A stretch of 64,000 bases of DNA from positions 16,762,501 to 16,826,500 of the forward strand of contig CM065321.1 in assembly GCA_033032175.1 (NCBI GenBank), written 5' to 3'. Position numbers and translations under genes: made by a program. How positions within the stretch are numbered: the stretch's first letter is position 1; each line of letters starts with the position of its first letter. This document shows, piece by piece, positions 35,750 to 46,869 of the stretch. The notes below the pieces were generated by a model that worked only from the letters and a program-made list of their open reading frames with translations, ran no database searches and had not been told where the DNA came from. The DNA is from Saturnia japonica (lineage: Eukaryota > Arthropoda > Insecta > Lepidoptera > Saturniidae).

Positions 35750-36835
35750 CTCTATGGATACAACAGCGAACATCAGATTTGGATCGAATAAAAGAAACAA
35801 CTTATGTACAATTTTTTGATTATTGAAATTGCTTCTGTTTTTTTTAATATCCAGGATTTATTCAGAAATTCTTTCCATAATAATTATATGGCAATAATGT
35901 TATTTTTATTTCCATAATAATTATATTTGTAACCTATTATAACTTGTAATAATTATTCCGTGCGTTGTGAATAAAAATAATATTTACCTACCTACACATT
36001 TTCAATGGAAGTGAATATTACTAGTACTTTTATTTGTATTGGATTACATTTTTTTACCAACCTATAAAAAAAAACATAAACAACGCGTACATTTGTAGTC
36101 AACGCGAAAATAGAGTTCGATAAAAAAAAAAATTATAAATCTAGACACGGCAGTGTTGATTTACACGTACCATTTGGAGCTACTTTCGACCCCTCCATAA
36201 CTCAAAAACTATTCGACCTTGTAATTTTGTATATTTAATAAACCACCGTTGTACATTTAGAATTCCAAATTACACGACTAAACCTATTAAAGTTATTGAG
36301 TTTTTAGGGTCTGAAAAGTAGCATTTCTATCACTGACACAGATTCGCTCACTCATTAAAAAACTAGTTACATTTGTTCATTAAGCACACACAAAGAAAAC
36401 AACGAAAATAATCAATAAAGAGTAAAATTTTATACGAATTAATTCTCATTATTGAGAATCAAATACAACGGCGTTTCCATCCGCTCACTAATAGATGGCG
36501 TTGTGTCATATTTTTAATGAGTATAAACTACAATGATGTATTTACTCTCTCACCAATAGATGGCCTCGTTGTGTTTGTTTTGTTTAGCCGATTTATTTGG
36601 GTATTGAAATAGCGAACCTTTTTTAACAACTAGGTGAAAAACTTGAAAAAAATGCTATTATTGATGGATTTTAAGCGAAATAATAGTTATAATGAACATC
36701 AACTACAACGTTTCCATCTGCACAAGTGCTCGCCCATAGAAAGTGTCGTGCAGCTTTTCAAAAAGTAATGATATCCCAACAAAAACATGAAATGTGAAAA
36801 GTGGCCAAATTCGGCTTTTTCAATTGACTTCAAAA
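35750..36835. other. AT-rich intergenic stretch with repeat words
   Basis: 36180-36310 resembles part of 2440-2600 ('aactcaaaaactattcgac', 'cttgtaattttgtatat'). Two 'atagatggc' words (36491, 36552) are typical dispersed repeat ends. No gene. Confidence 0.35.
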
Positions 36836-36839
36836 AAAG

Positions 36840-37040
36840 ACGAGCTTACTAAATTCGAATGTATTTTTTTTAATGGATGTTCAGCCATATCTTCTCTGTT
36901 TATGAACCGAATTGAATGGTTCTTTTTTTGTTGGATAGAGGATACCTCGACGGTGGTCCTAGTTTAATTTGATTGGCATTGGACTTTCAACATCGAAGAT
37001 ACACCAGGGAGCTCTTCAAAATAATCTAAGTTGTATTTCT
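36840..37040 (-). repeat. Dispersed repeat family E, copy 4
   Basis: Reverse complement of 14510-14710: 'aaattcgaatgtatttttt', 'gtggtcctagtttaattt', 'gattggcattggactttcaa', 'gggagctcttcaaaataa'. Confidence 0.45.
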
Positions 37041-37184
37041 CTTTTTTTAACGGTCTTGTTCACATTATTCATTGGTTGGGTTAAACTTGACTTATACTAT
37101 AGCAATTCGAACGCTTTAGCCGGTAAAACAAATTGTGACATTCATAATATGACGTACCTACACGTAACTCAATACATACAAACA

Positions 37185-37603
37185 TGCTTATTGTGGGTGT
37201 TCCTTAGAAGATATATGTATACTCTCCCGGACTTTTTAATGCCTATAATTATGTAGTACATTAATTTGCTATGTCTCTTATGGTTTACTCAGCATAAGCC
37301 ATTTAAGCTCCCGAATTGATTCATCAGGACCAGTTTTTTATTGGTGCAGAATCAAATTCTTTTTCTAAAATAAAAGGAGCATGAGATACTTCCTATATCA
37401 TCAGCTATCTACCAATGAAAGTCCCATCAAAATCGGTGCAACCGTTTCGGAGATTACCCGGAATAAATAGACAGACAGACAAACAAAAATTTTAAAAATG
37501 GGTTTTTTGTTATAGGTATCGTATATACTTTTATATGAATTTAGTAAAAAACTGTTATTTTGACATTACAAACAGACACTTCAATTTTATTAATTGTTAT
37601 AGA
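37185..37603 (-). mobile_element. Non-autonomous Helitron, 5' portion with intact start
   Basis: On the minus strand it begins TCTATAACAATTAATAAAAT right after a host A (37604), then carries the 'gaagtgtctgtttgtaat' block and the GACA/TGTC microsatellite near 37472. The 3' terminus (CTAG) is missing, so it is truncated on the left. Confidence 0.6.
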
Positions 37604-37609
37604 TAACGC

Positions 37610-39056
37610 ACAGGAAGAGTACAACAGTAAACTAAAAAGGTTTCTATATTTAAAATAAAAATAAAATGAACTGCCTCACGGCCAGATTTCAATCGATATA
37701 TGACAAGCAATTATTATTATCTATCCGTTTGTATAATAGTTTAAATGCATTAAGTTTGTAAGTAATCCGACATTAATCTTGATATTCATTCTTGGAACTG
37801 TTGTTTTAGCTTCGTTAATGGACGACATTTTTCGAAATAAAAATGTTATAACATTAAAATTACATAGTTTTCCATTTACCTTGATATCTGATAAAAGGCA
37901 TTGAAATATACAGATAAGTGATGTCCATCACTAAGATTTGTTGCAAGAACCTGTGGTGGTTTAAGGGGGTAATAATCCCTCTCGAGATTTCTATAGGTAC
38001 GCCACAGGATCAGATCATTTTAAGCACCTCCCAGACAAGGTCAAAATTTGTTCAGTAAATAAGAGCCAGATTGGAATTTGAGATAATTTAAGTTTTTTGA
38101 AGTAAAACATCTAAAGCGGCGGGTCAGAGCGACTGTTGGCGTGGCGACGCGTCGCTACTGTACCTATATGATAATATAAAACATCATAAACGGATAAATA
38201 AACAATCATCTTTTTGTTTCATTTTTTGATGATCCCATATTTATTTCCTTTTATTTATATTATCTGTACAAAATTAATTTCTTTGTTTCACATAAGCCAG
38301 GTTTACCGCGAGGGATTTTTTTTTTTAAATGAAGTTGTTCTTTTTTGGCGCGTTAGGTTTTCCATCCTAAGACATTTGATGATAATTTAAATTCTTATTA
38401 ACTCAGGTAACAGAAAACCACAGTACCTAAGTGTCTTTTTCCTATTGCAGGCTTTGAATAGCTTCTGCAATTGGCTTTGAACAGTCCACATATTACAGCT
38501 AACTATTACTAAAAGTATTTTAGTAACCAAAGTACCTATTTACAAAATACTAAGATACCAAACAAAAGGTATTTAAATACAAGATGAAAGTACGTATTTT
38601 GTATCGTTATTTCAGATACTTGTATCTTAAATAAGTCACATCTCTGTTGATGGCTAACTTCGTCATGTTGTTAGCACGCGGGATAAAAATTTAATAGATA
38701 TTTTTGTTTGTTGCGCCAGACAAGTATAACTTTTTGGGTGTGTACATTATGTACACACATTTTTTTGTCAGCCAGTACATTTATGTTGTTCATTTTGTAC
38801 ACTACATATAGGTACACCCATTTGTAAGCAGCCCGGGAGGCTAGTTTAGTTTCGCCGTCGAGAGCTTCGACTCTGACGGGCCGTGGCTTAGTCCGGCACT
38901 GGCAAGAATAAATTAATATTAAAAAATCGTGACGAATCTTCAGCCAGTCTTTTTATGTAATTTAATTAAAATTAACATTCGATTGTGATGATGAGTATAT
39001 TTAAAAAAAATATCATCTCCCTATTTTTTTTCTTCATTAGGTACTTATGTCATTTA
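37610..39056. other. Intergenic stretch, nothing firmly recognised
   Basis: AT-rich. 38730-38840 has repeated 'gtacac' words that echo 5830-5880. No supported exon. Confidence 0.3.
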
Positions 39057-39060
39057 GACT

Positions 39061-39544
39061 TGTAGCGACATCTACATAGCGACACACAGCGACATCTATC
39101 GAGCCACATACGACGCATCCTACATCGCACTATAGAAATTAACTCTTCGATTGAGTGTATATACAAATCCCCGACTCACTGGGGGCATCACCCCGACTCA
39201 CTGGGGCAATCACCGCAGACAGTTCCGACTCACCGTGAACTATGCGGCATCTGGTTCCGACTCACTGGAACATTCCACTGGCCCGGCAAGCATCACAAGA
39301 TGTATGGACGACTCAACCTGCTATCGACCTCCGGTCTCGGAGGGGAGTGATGTAGCGACATCTACATAGCGACACACAGCGACATCTATCGAGCCACATA
39401 CGACGCATCCTACATCGCACTATAGAAATTAACTCTTCGATTGAGTGTATATACAAGAACCCGACTACAGCCGTTAGGCAGCTGCCCGCCAGATATAACA
39501 CCCGTCTGGTCTGAGGATCCTCCCTTTGCGATGGTTCTTCTACA
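39061..39544 (+). mobile_element. Miniature LTR retrotransposon derivative (484 bp)
   Basis: A direct repeat of 106 bp (39061-39166 and 39351-39456) is identical base for base. The element starts TGTAGCG and ends TTCTACA (39544), giving TG...CA ends, and is flanked by the 4-bp direct repeat GACT (39057-39060 and 39545-39548). A purine-rich GGAGGGGAGTGA lies directly before the right copy, as a polypurine tract would. The right LTR is about 194 bp; the left one is cut after about 106 bp. The 184-bp middle has several copies of CGACTCAC(T)GG and no coding capacity. Confidence 0.65.
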
Positions 39545-39548
39545 GACT

Positions 39549-40249
39549 TACAATACAAAACTATGTCATCAAAACATCTTAGTATTGGATAATTTTTGTT
39601 TTATTATAATAGTAGTAAAAATGAAATGATAATTATCCTTAAAAGTAAGATTTTCTTTTGGCAGTTTTTCGGAACCTACTACCTCATTGTCTTTTCATTA
39701 TTCAAAATGTTTTAGGTTCATACAATTAGGCGCAGTAGATTCGAAAGAATGGAATTTAAAGACTAAGTAGAAAATAAGCCAGATTTTAGGCAAAATTACT
39801 CGTTTTCTTATATCCACTTCCTAGATTTCGCTGTTTATTACAGCACATTTTTGTTGGGATTTCACTTCTTTTTGTAGTTTATTATGAAGGTTCTAAATCA
39901 GGTAGGCACTGGCATTTGGGAAGTACTAGTTCTTCTTTGATGGTCGTTAATCAGTCCAGTGTCGAATTTTCGTAACTTTGCATCTCTATGACTTCCAAAC
40001 GAATGAAGCTATGAACTTGAAAAAACTTTAAACTGTAGGGTTCTATATAAGAAAACAGAATTTCAGCCATTTACAATAAACTAATGCTGCTAGAGAGAGA
40101 TGTGAAAATACGCCAAAATGTTTCTAGTAAAGATGGTACGACAGTTTGCCTTGCGCTCGACTTTGGCGATGGCAGTTACCCATCTTTTATTAATAAATAA
40201 ATTATATTATATTTAATGATATTTGATTGATATTTAAAAAAATAAAAAT
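39549..40249. other. AT-rich intergenic stretch, nothing recognised
   Basis: No exon, tRNA-like box or repeat family identified. Confidence 0.3.
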
Positions 40250-40668
40250 GCTTATGTGGGTGTATCCTTAAAAGATAGACGTATAGTCTCTCTAACATTT
40301 TTGTAGGTCTTTTTAATGTCTACAATTGTGTAGTACATTAATTTGCTATATCTCTTATGATTTACTCAGCGTAAGCCATTAAAGCGCCCGAATTTATTCA
40401 CCATGACCTGTTTTTTATTTATTTATGCGGAACCCCAACTCTTTTTCTAAAATAAAAGTAGTCTAAGTTACTCCCTATAACATCAGCTATTTATCAGTGA
40501 AAGTCCTGTCAAAATCGGTCCAACCGTTTCGGAGATTACCCGAAACAAACAGACAGACAGACTTACAAAAAATTTTTTTTTTTTTTTTTTTAGGTATCGT
40601 ATATACTTTCAAATGCATTTACTAAAAAACTGTTGTTTTGACATTACAAACAGACACTTCAATTTTAT
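40250..40668 (-). mobile_element. Non-autonomous Helitron, second reversed copy
   Basis: Aligns with 37185-37603 and with the reverse of 11445-11954: 'ttgctatatctcttatgat', 'aacatcagctatttatcagtg', 'aaccgtttcggagattacc', 'aaacagacacttcaatttt'. The outermost 5' bases are altered and the 3' end is lost. Confidence 0.6.
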
Positions 40669-40849
40669 TGTATAAATCAGTTGATATATCAATAAATCAA
40701 ATATTTTCATGGTTATTTTTTGTATTGATAAGAGATGGCGCTGTCACGTTTTTGTGCTGGGTATCGTTTGATTTTTATAAACGAATTGTAATTTTTTTAT
40801 TTGTATAGACGATTAGATTAATTAACACGTACGAAATTCGCTGACTCGG

Positions 40850-41115
40850 CCTACCATACTTTGGATGACTATCTGGTCGTCTACCAACTACGGCCCAGGT
40901 AGCGCTGGTGCGACTCTGTGGAGACGTATCTGTCGGGGACGATTAGCAAGAAACTACTCAGGAAAGGAACAAGTAGCGTATTCTCGTTTCAGAGGATCTG
41001 GATTTTTTGGAAGAGAGGTAGGACAGAGAAACTTCTTTGGAGATTTATCTCTACTTGGGTCAGCCCGATTGGAGGAATACCACCACCAGTGACGAAGCTA
41101 GGTAACCAAAGGCCC
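40850..41115 (+). other. GC-richer block of unknown origin
   Basis: Two overlapping frames (70 and 75 codons) read through this less AT-rich patch, but neither shows a domain, and both begin away from a good start. The following 41440-41560 ('ccagtagctacgccactg') is a typical transposon end. Probably transposon-derived. Confidence 0.3.
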
Positions 41116-41555
41116 TGGGACAAAAGATAAACTAGGGCTTCAATTAAACTATTTAAAATCGATTGTTGCGTAATCGTCGTTTTCCGAATTCGACGTAAGT
41201 ACTCCAGATTCGTCATAATAAGTCGACTCCATAATAATAATGAGTCCGCCTTGCATCAAGCGCGTGCCGTTGGAACGCTTTGTTCAACGCGGACTGTGAA
41301 ACCAGCCTAAGAATACAGGGGAGTTCCCCGCAAGTTTCAAACAAAATTCCCCTATATTTTTTCAAATAAGTATCTATTATTAAAGTGGCGTACCTGGAAT
41401 CTGGTTTATTTATATTTCGAATGTGGGAGAAATTTTCACTAGTTCAATTTATAGTTTGTAAGTCAGAGTCCGGGGGGCCTCCTGAGCTTAGGGCCCTGGC
41501 GCACTGCCCCGTCTAGCCCTCCAGTAGCTACGCCACTGTCCTCCACCCTACAGAA

Positions 41556-41765
41556 GATCGCATTCAAATAACTTTGTTTTTGTTCCTTTGGTGTGTAGAG
41601 TTTCCAGGGCTCCTTGGGGTAAGGGGTTCAAGGTTGGTAACGCGCTAGTGATACATATGGCATTACAAGCGTCTATAAGCTACGATAGCTGCTTACAATC
41701 AGGCTGGCCGTATGTTTGTTTGGCACCTTTGAAGTATTAGAAAAAAGGTCACCGGGCCAAAATAG
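41556..41765 (+). repeat. LINE 3' end fragment
   Basis: Same order of words as 4730-4915 and 725-860: 'ctccaccctacagaagatcgc', 'gttcctttggtgtg', 'ggtaacgcgctagtgatac', 'cttacaatcaggctggccg'. Confidence 0.6.
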
Positions 41766-41833
41766 TTAATAAACGCGTACGAAATCACGGGCTTTTGTAA
41801 GTCGTGGTATTAAGTAGATATTATATAAGTACT

Positions 41834-42490
41834 AGCTAGCTAGCGTTTATTACTACGCAATAATTATTTAAATCCCTTTATTTTACTCATATTGTTGACA
41901 ATTCATATGCCGTATGAATTGAGAAGTGGCATGTATTTCCCGTGTATAATGTTCATCAAAATCGGTTGAAACCTATTATTCTAGTGTACAATTTCTAATG
42001 CATTATTAATTCTTATAGCCTCTCAATTATACTAGGTATGATGTATGTTTCCCGTCTACAAAATAAGATCAGAATCGGTTGAGAATAGATGAAAATTAAA
42101 CTTTTTGAATTACTTTTTTTTTATTCGAGAAGTAATATTGACAATTCTTATAGGCCATTAATTATTTAAATAGTTAGACTTTTTCATCAAAATCGGTTAA
42201 GAATTAATGAAATTTTAATTTTTTGAAAATTCTCCTTTCTTCTCATCATTCATAGAAAGACTTATAGTTCCCGTGTACATAATTGAATTAACGAAAATAT
42301 AATTTTTTGTTTTTTTTTTACATTATCTAAAAGTAATATTGAAATTTTACACCCTATCAACTGACCGATGATATAAGCATCCCGTGTACAAAATTTCATA
42401 AGAATCGGTCAAGCCGTTTTTGAGTTAAATCCGGACATACAAACAGACAGACTGAAGGACAAAAAAAATTTATTATAGCATATTCGTGAT
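41834..42490 (-). repeat. Helitron-like element family C with internal ~135-bp degenerate units
   Basis: On the minus strand it closes near 'aaacgctag' (from 'ctagcgtttattactacgc' at about 41841). Inside, four degenerate units carry 'cccgtgtacaaaat..catcagaatcggtt(g/a)ag' (about 41940, 42050, 42185 and 42380). The outer part has 'gacatacaaacagacagactg'. Related copies are 44160-44655 and 60860-61444. Confidence 0.45.
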
Positions 42491-42868
42491 CGTATCGTTC
42501 ATATAATATGCGTTTCAGGAAATTTTGGAAAAACAGGACTACAGATTTATTAATATAGATAGCTATATTTATGTAAAACCAAAAAAAAAACAAAAGAAAA
42601 TCATAGATGTGTTTATCACTATGTGTATTATGGTCGCAATCCCTACCACTCCGCTGTATTAGTGCATATGCATCGGCTGATTTCGGAACACGACAAACTA
42701 AAAGAAAGATTATAATTACTGTTTGTATGGTATTGACATTATATGCCAATATGAATCCAACACATTAACCGTCCCAATAAAACTTCAAAAATAATTAAAA
42801 TCATACCTTATTGTACCGGCCTGCGAGAAGGTTTTTTGAAAAACGTGAAACCCCATTATTCCTTTCTT

Positions 42869-43137
42869 ACCAAAGCATAAAATATATGAATGGGTTCTTC
42901 ATACAAATTTTCTCCCAGTTTTATTTTCACCACATGTGGAATAACACAATGAAATAATTCACTTGTAGCAGAGCTGTACAATCCAGATAATTTGGAATAG
43001 GTATATCGCTTAGAATATATAAACTCCCGCAAGCCGCGATTGACAGCGCACGTTATATTCCTATCATAAAATAAAACAGTAATTATTCCGTAAAGCGTAG
43101 TTAAACAGTTTATATACACTTTAGCCAATCTTAAAAA
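42869..43137 (-). CDS. Possible orphan exon (doubtful)
   Basis: A minus-strand frame of about 86 codons open from a stop near 43157 down to TTTG|GTAAGA (donor at 42865-42870 region). It is preceded by 'ttctttttaag' (about 43130), a passable acceptor. There is no in-frame ATG at the start, so it would be an internal exon. The peptide has a hydrophobic start, an NIT glycosylation sequon and three cysteines, but no family is recognised. No partner exon was found nearby. It may be chance. Confidence 0.15.
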
Positions 43138-43269
43138 GAATACTGGACTATCACTTTATATGTAATTATTAGAAATACAATACATTTCTTATTAAGTATA
43201 ACAATATCAATTAATCAACTAACCAGATTGACAATCAACAAACTGATTGGTAGGGCAGCCCATGTCATT

Positions 43270-43960
43270 TCACCATTATCGCGCATGCGAATTTAGGAAT
43301 ATATTTTGTTCATAGAAACTTTCATCCCCTATTTTTTACCCTTAAAGTTTTATTTTCGCTACAAAAAGTACCATATGTCCTTTCCCAAGGTCCAATCTAT
43401 TTCTACACCATAATTCATCAAAATTGGTTAGCGGTTTAGGCGTGAAAACGTAATAGACAGACAGACAGAGTTACTTTCGCATTTATAATATTAGTATGGA
43501 TTAAGTGAGGTCAACCATTTTTGAATAAAATCGGATTGAGTTTTGAAACATGTGTCAAAATAAAATGTAATTTAAATCACAAGCACTAAGGACTTAAGGA
43601 GTATTGATATCGACTTCGAAGCAAATCACCGCCAAAATAACTTTCTACCCATTTTTAACCCTGTTGGGGGATGAATTTGAATAAAGTACGAAACACGTTT
43701 TCCATCAATTCTGTTAAAAAAGGTTTATGCAAAATTTAAAGTAGTTTGGACCAAGGAATCACGTTGTCCTATACAAACTTTGCCCCCCTTTTTCACCCTC
43801 TTAGGGGTAGAATTTCAGAAAATCCTTTCTTGTCGGATGGCTACGTCATACAAAGAACACACCCTCCAAGTTTCAGGTCTCTACGATCAGTGGCTTAGGC
43901 TTTGCGATGATACGTCAGTCAGTCATTCAGGACAAATCATTTTATATGTATAGATGTAAT
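43270..43960 (+). repeat. Two adjacent dispersed repeat ends
   Basis: 43270-43500 ends 'gacagacagacagagttac..tataatattagtatgg' and 43600-43955 ends 'gtcagtcagtcattcagg..tatatgtatagat'. Both are typical 3' ends of abundant lepidopteran repeats, with 'aagtttcaggtctctacg' type inner words. No coding potential. Confidence 0.45.
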
Positions 43961-44159
43961 TAAATTCTTGATCAGATTCTGATCTAATGGTATTGGGTTT
44001 TCAAACGAGGCGTGATGAGGTATTTCTTCTGTAGGACGGTGTGACAGCAAGGACTGCTGATTTTATCAACGGCTGCCGTTATTTTGGCGAGCTAGTATTA
44101 AATAAAATCTGTAGTTATGCATGTAGAGTTTATTTTTTGTCCAAATTTCCCGATAGGCA

Positions 44160-44655
44160 CACTCTATGAACGACACTGAAAACGATTATGCCATAAAAAA
44201 TTGTATGTCTGTTCGTATATTCTGATTTAACTTAAAAACGGCTTGCCCGATTTTTGTGAAATTTTGTACACGTGATGCTTATGTCATTAGTACATTAATA
44301 GGGTGTAAGAAATTTCCATAAACCTTTTAAAAATTGTAAAAAAATAATAATATAATTCTTATCCTATTCTGATAAAATTTTGTAGACGAGAAACACACAT
44401 CATACCATAATTATTAAGAGACTATAAGAATCTTCAGTAGTATATTAGAAATCGTATAATAGAATAAAATAATAAAATAAAATTCAACCGATTTTTATGA
44501 AAAATATACACGGTAAGTACATGCCAATCCTCGATTGATACGGCATGCATACGAACTGTCAACAATGAGTAAAAATAAAATTACGGGATGTAAATAACCA
44601 CTGCGTAGTAACAAACGCGTGCTGAGCCGTGGGCACACACACCGACAGTATAATA
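44160..44655 (+). repeat. Helitron-like element family C, copy 2
   Basis: Carries 'gtatgtctgttcgtatattc', 'gaaattttgtacacgtgatg', 'gataaaattttgtagacgag' and 'ggtaagtacatgccaatcc', the same words in the same order as the reverse of 41834-42490. It closes 'gccgtgggcacacacaccg', where the family's CTAG end has been lost. Confidence 0.45.
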
Positions 44656-45867
44656 GATAATAAATAAATAGTTATATATTTCAAATAATAATGATATTAT
44701 AAAGAGAGAATGCAAATATGGAAGGCGAAGGAACTATAGTGCACTCTCGATTAAAATGTTCAGTGAGTCTAGCTTTTAATACTGAGTTCAGCATCATCTA
44801 CATCCAGAGAATGTAGAATCATTGGAATTACTAAATATTGATTATTACAAACCTAAAGCATAGGCTTAAACAATAGAATCTCTCATTGTATCTATTAAAT
44901 GATAGAGCTGAATTCAGAATTTCTGCAAATGACAGAAATGCAAGCTAAGCCATATATAAAGAAAAATATATTGTTATTAGTCTATTTACACAACCCTAAC
45001 CGATAAAACTAATTTTGCACAATTATGATTGTAGGAACCCCGGAGCGTTGTAGTATAAAACCATACTGTGTTTAGGAATTTTATTTGCATCAAATTTTTT
45101 ATAATTCAGCAATATATAAAATACCTTAATAAATATCTTTCTATATATAAACATGTACTATTCTTTCTGCTTTATTATCTTACAAAACCTCTTCATTTAA
45201 GTAATTTTCAGAATCAAGAAGTGCAAATAAAAGGGCTTAAATACTGCTCTTAATGTTGATACAATCAAAAAGACAGCGAAAGTAAATTCTGTTTTAAACC
45301 TGTAAAATATCGACATTTCAGATTACAAAGGACGTAAAGAACTTAACTTTTTTTTGGATATATATGACTTTTTTGTACTAATTGCTTTAACGACTTTTTA
45401 AATTAAGAAATTTCTTAAAAAGTACCAATCTATGTTGCTGTGACGACCATTTAAATGTCTGGTCAATAGTTTCAAAAATACATGTCTCATACACCCTAAG
45501 AAATCAGTTGCTATTGTCCTATATGACCCAATATTTCAAGAATATAAAACGGATAACAATTTTCATACAAATTACATACATGTTTCACGTGGACGCAGTC
45601 GTATCTTACACGCTTAAAATTAGCTAATATGTTTTGAAACGCATACGCACGTTTTATTTTTTCAATATTAGCAGCGTGTCCTTCAAGGCATATTAATTGA
45701 AAAATTCGTATTTTAGAACATAAAAACCTCGGGTCATATATGACATTTTTTGAGAATTAAACCACGTATAAGATTGATCAAAAGAGCGTAAAAACTGAGT
45801 GTGATATCATTATAAAGACGTTTTCGCCAAAATGTCCTTTACGCCCTTTGTAAACCGTAGAGCCGAT
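44656..45867. other. AT-rich stretch downstream of UBAP1, nothing recognised
   Basis: Short frames only. Part of it may be UBAP1 3' UTR or intergenic; the polyadenylation site was not identified. Confidence 0.3.
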
Positions 45868-46197
45868 AACACTATCTCTTATTCTTCTTATTTTGGCGCC
45901 GAGAAAAGTATTTTTTCTAATATACGAAGTGGGGTCTTCTGACGAGATGGTGGCTCCCTTGGCAGAACTATCTAGGGAGTTTTTGTGACATCTCATTTAC
46001 AAGTTTCATGCTCATGTTTCAAGTTTATATTTACAATTCACTTCACATATGCACAACAACCAAACTATACCATGCAAAATGCCACCAATATTACATAATA
46101 TAGGGGTAAAGAACCCATGCTGATGAATTAAAATAAAAACCACAACATGGAAGCTCAAGATCCTGCCAAAAACTCCATCACAATCTCTACAATAATC
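45868..46197 (-). repeat. Dispersed repeat with (AAG)n tail, copy 3, in the UBAP1 3' flank
   Basis: Reverse orientation, from 'ggagtttttggcaggatcttg' (46197) to 'ggcgccaaaataagaagaat' (about 45880). It begins only about 80 bases past the UBAP1 stop and is co-oriented with it, so it is likely inside the 3' UTR or directly behind it. Confidence 0.6.
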
Positions 46198-46275
46198 AGT
46201 AACCAGATTCGTTTATATTACACTATAATCTCACTCACTCTCACAATAGCCATTTCATTGTGGTTAACAAAAAAT

Positions 46276-46401
46276 TTATGATACTAATTCCTCCAGCACC
46301 TTATCCCTGTTGAACTGGTGCTTAACCAGCGCCTTCGACACTTTTGTTTCAGAGAAACCGAGGTCCATCATCTCTCCCATGATCAAAAGGCATTCTATTA
46401 T
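46276..46401 (-). CDS. UBAP1: UBAP1-like ESCRT-I subunit, last coding exon
   Basis: A 41-codon exon plus TAA stop, found by translating behind a clear acceptor (minus strand TTATTCCAG, ending at plus 46402). It begins in phase 0 with IIECLLIMGEMMDLGFSETK, goes on to KVSKALVKHQFNRD and ends KVLEELVS. This reads as the second helical part of the UBA-type domain at the C-terminus of UBAP1 (compare the family pattern of a GF loop, an 'AL' helix and an 'LE-L' final helix). It joins in frame to the phase-0 donor at 57611-57616, giving a 521-residue protein, near the ~500 residues usual for UBAP1. The exon boundary matches the point where the first exon leaves the family pattern. It is too short for most ORF scans. 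Another small exon in between cannot be excluded. Confidence 0.85.
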   Translation of the reverse strand: MIECLLIMGEMMDLGFSETKVSKALVKHQFNRDKVLEELVS

Positions 46402-46514
46402 CTGGAATAATAAAAATACACATATTAATTAGATTTCTATACATCTCAAACTTGAGAAATAAATGAAGAAGTAGCAATATGGAGTAACAATATTGTTAAA
46501 TGGAGTTGATCTCC

Positions 46515-46865
46515 ACAAAATCAAAATAATCTTTATTCAAATTTGGCCCTAAGAAGGCACTTATGAATGTCAAAACACTACTGCCGGTTCGGAAAGACCC
46601 AGACATCGAGAAGAACCGGTAAGAAACTCGATCGGGTTTATCTTTTTTTGTTAATTGTACAAATGTTAATATAACAGGTACGATAATAATAATTTAGTGG
46701 GTGCACAGAGAGGGAGTCACTTCCAGACATCACTATCATTCACATAATGATCCACCCTATAATAACCTTTTGACAGTAAAACTCGTTTGACATGGTCCTT
46801 GAACTTGTGTGAGGTAAATCAGTAATATGCGTCGGGATCTTATTATAAAACCTGACACTATTACC
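46515..46865 (-). pseudogene. LINE 3' end, reversed copy
   Basis: Reverse complement of the family at 27800-28168: 'aaataatctttattcaaattt', 'ctactgccggttcggaaaga', 'cttccagacatcactatcatt', 'gtcgggatcttattataaaa'. The reverse transcriptase tail is degraded. Confidence 0.65.
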
Positions 46866-46869
46866 TAAA

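Noticed and set aside
39151..39369. 72-codon plus frame and 81-codon minus frame over 39151-39558
   Set aside because: Both lie inside the miniature LTR element with its short direct repeats; not independent genes.
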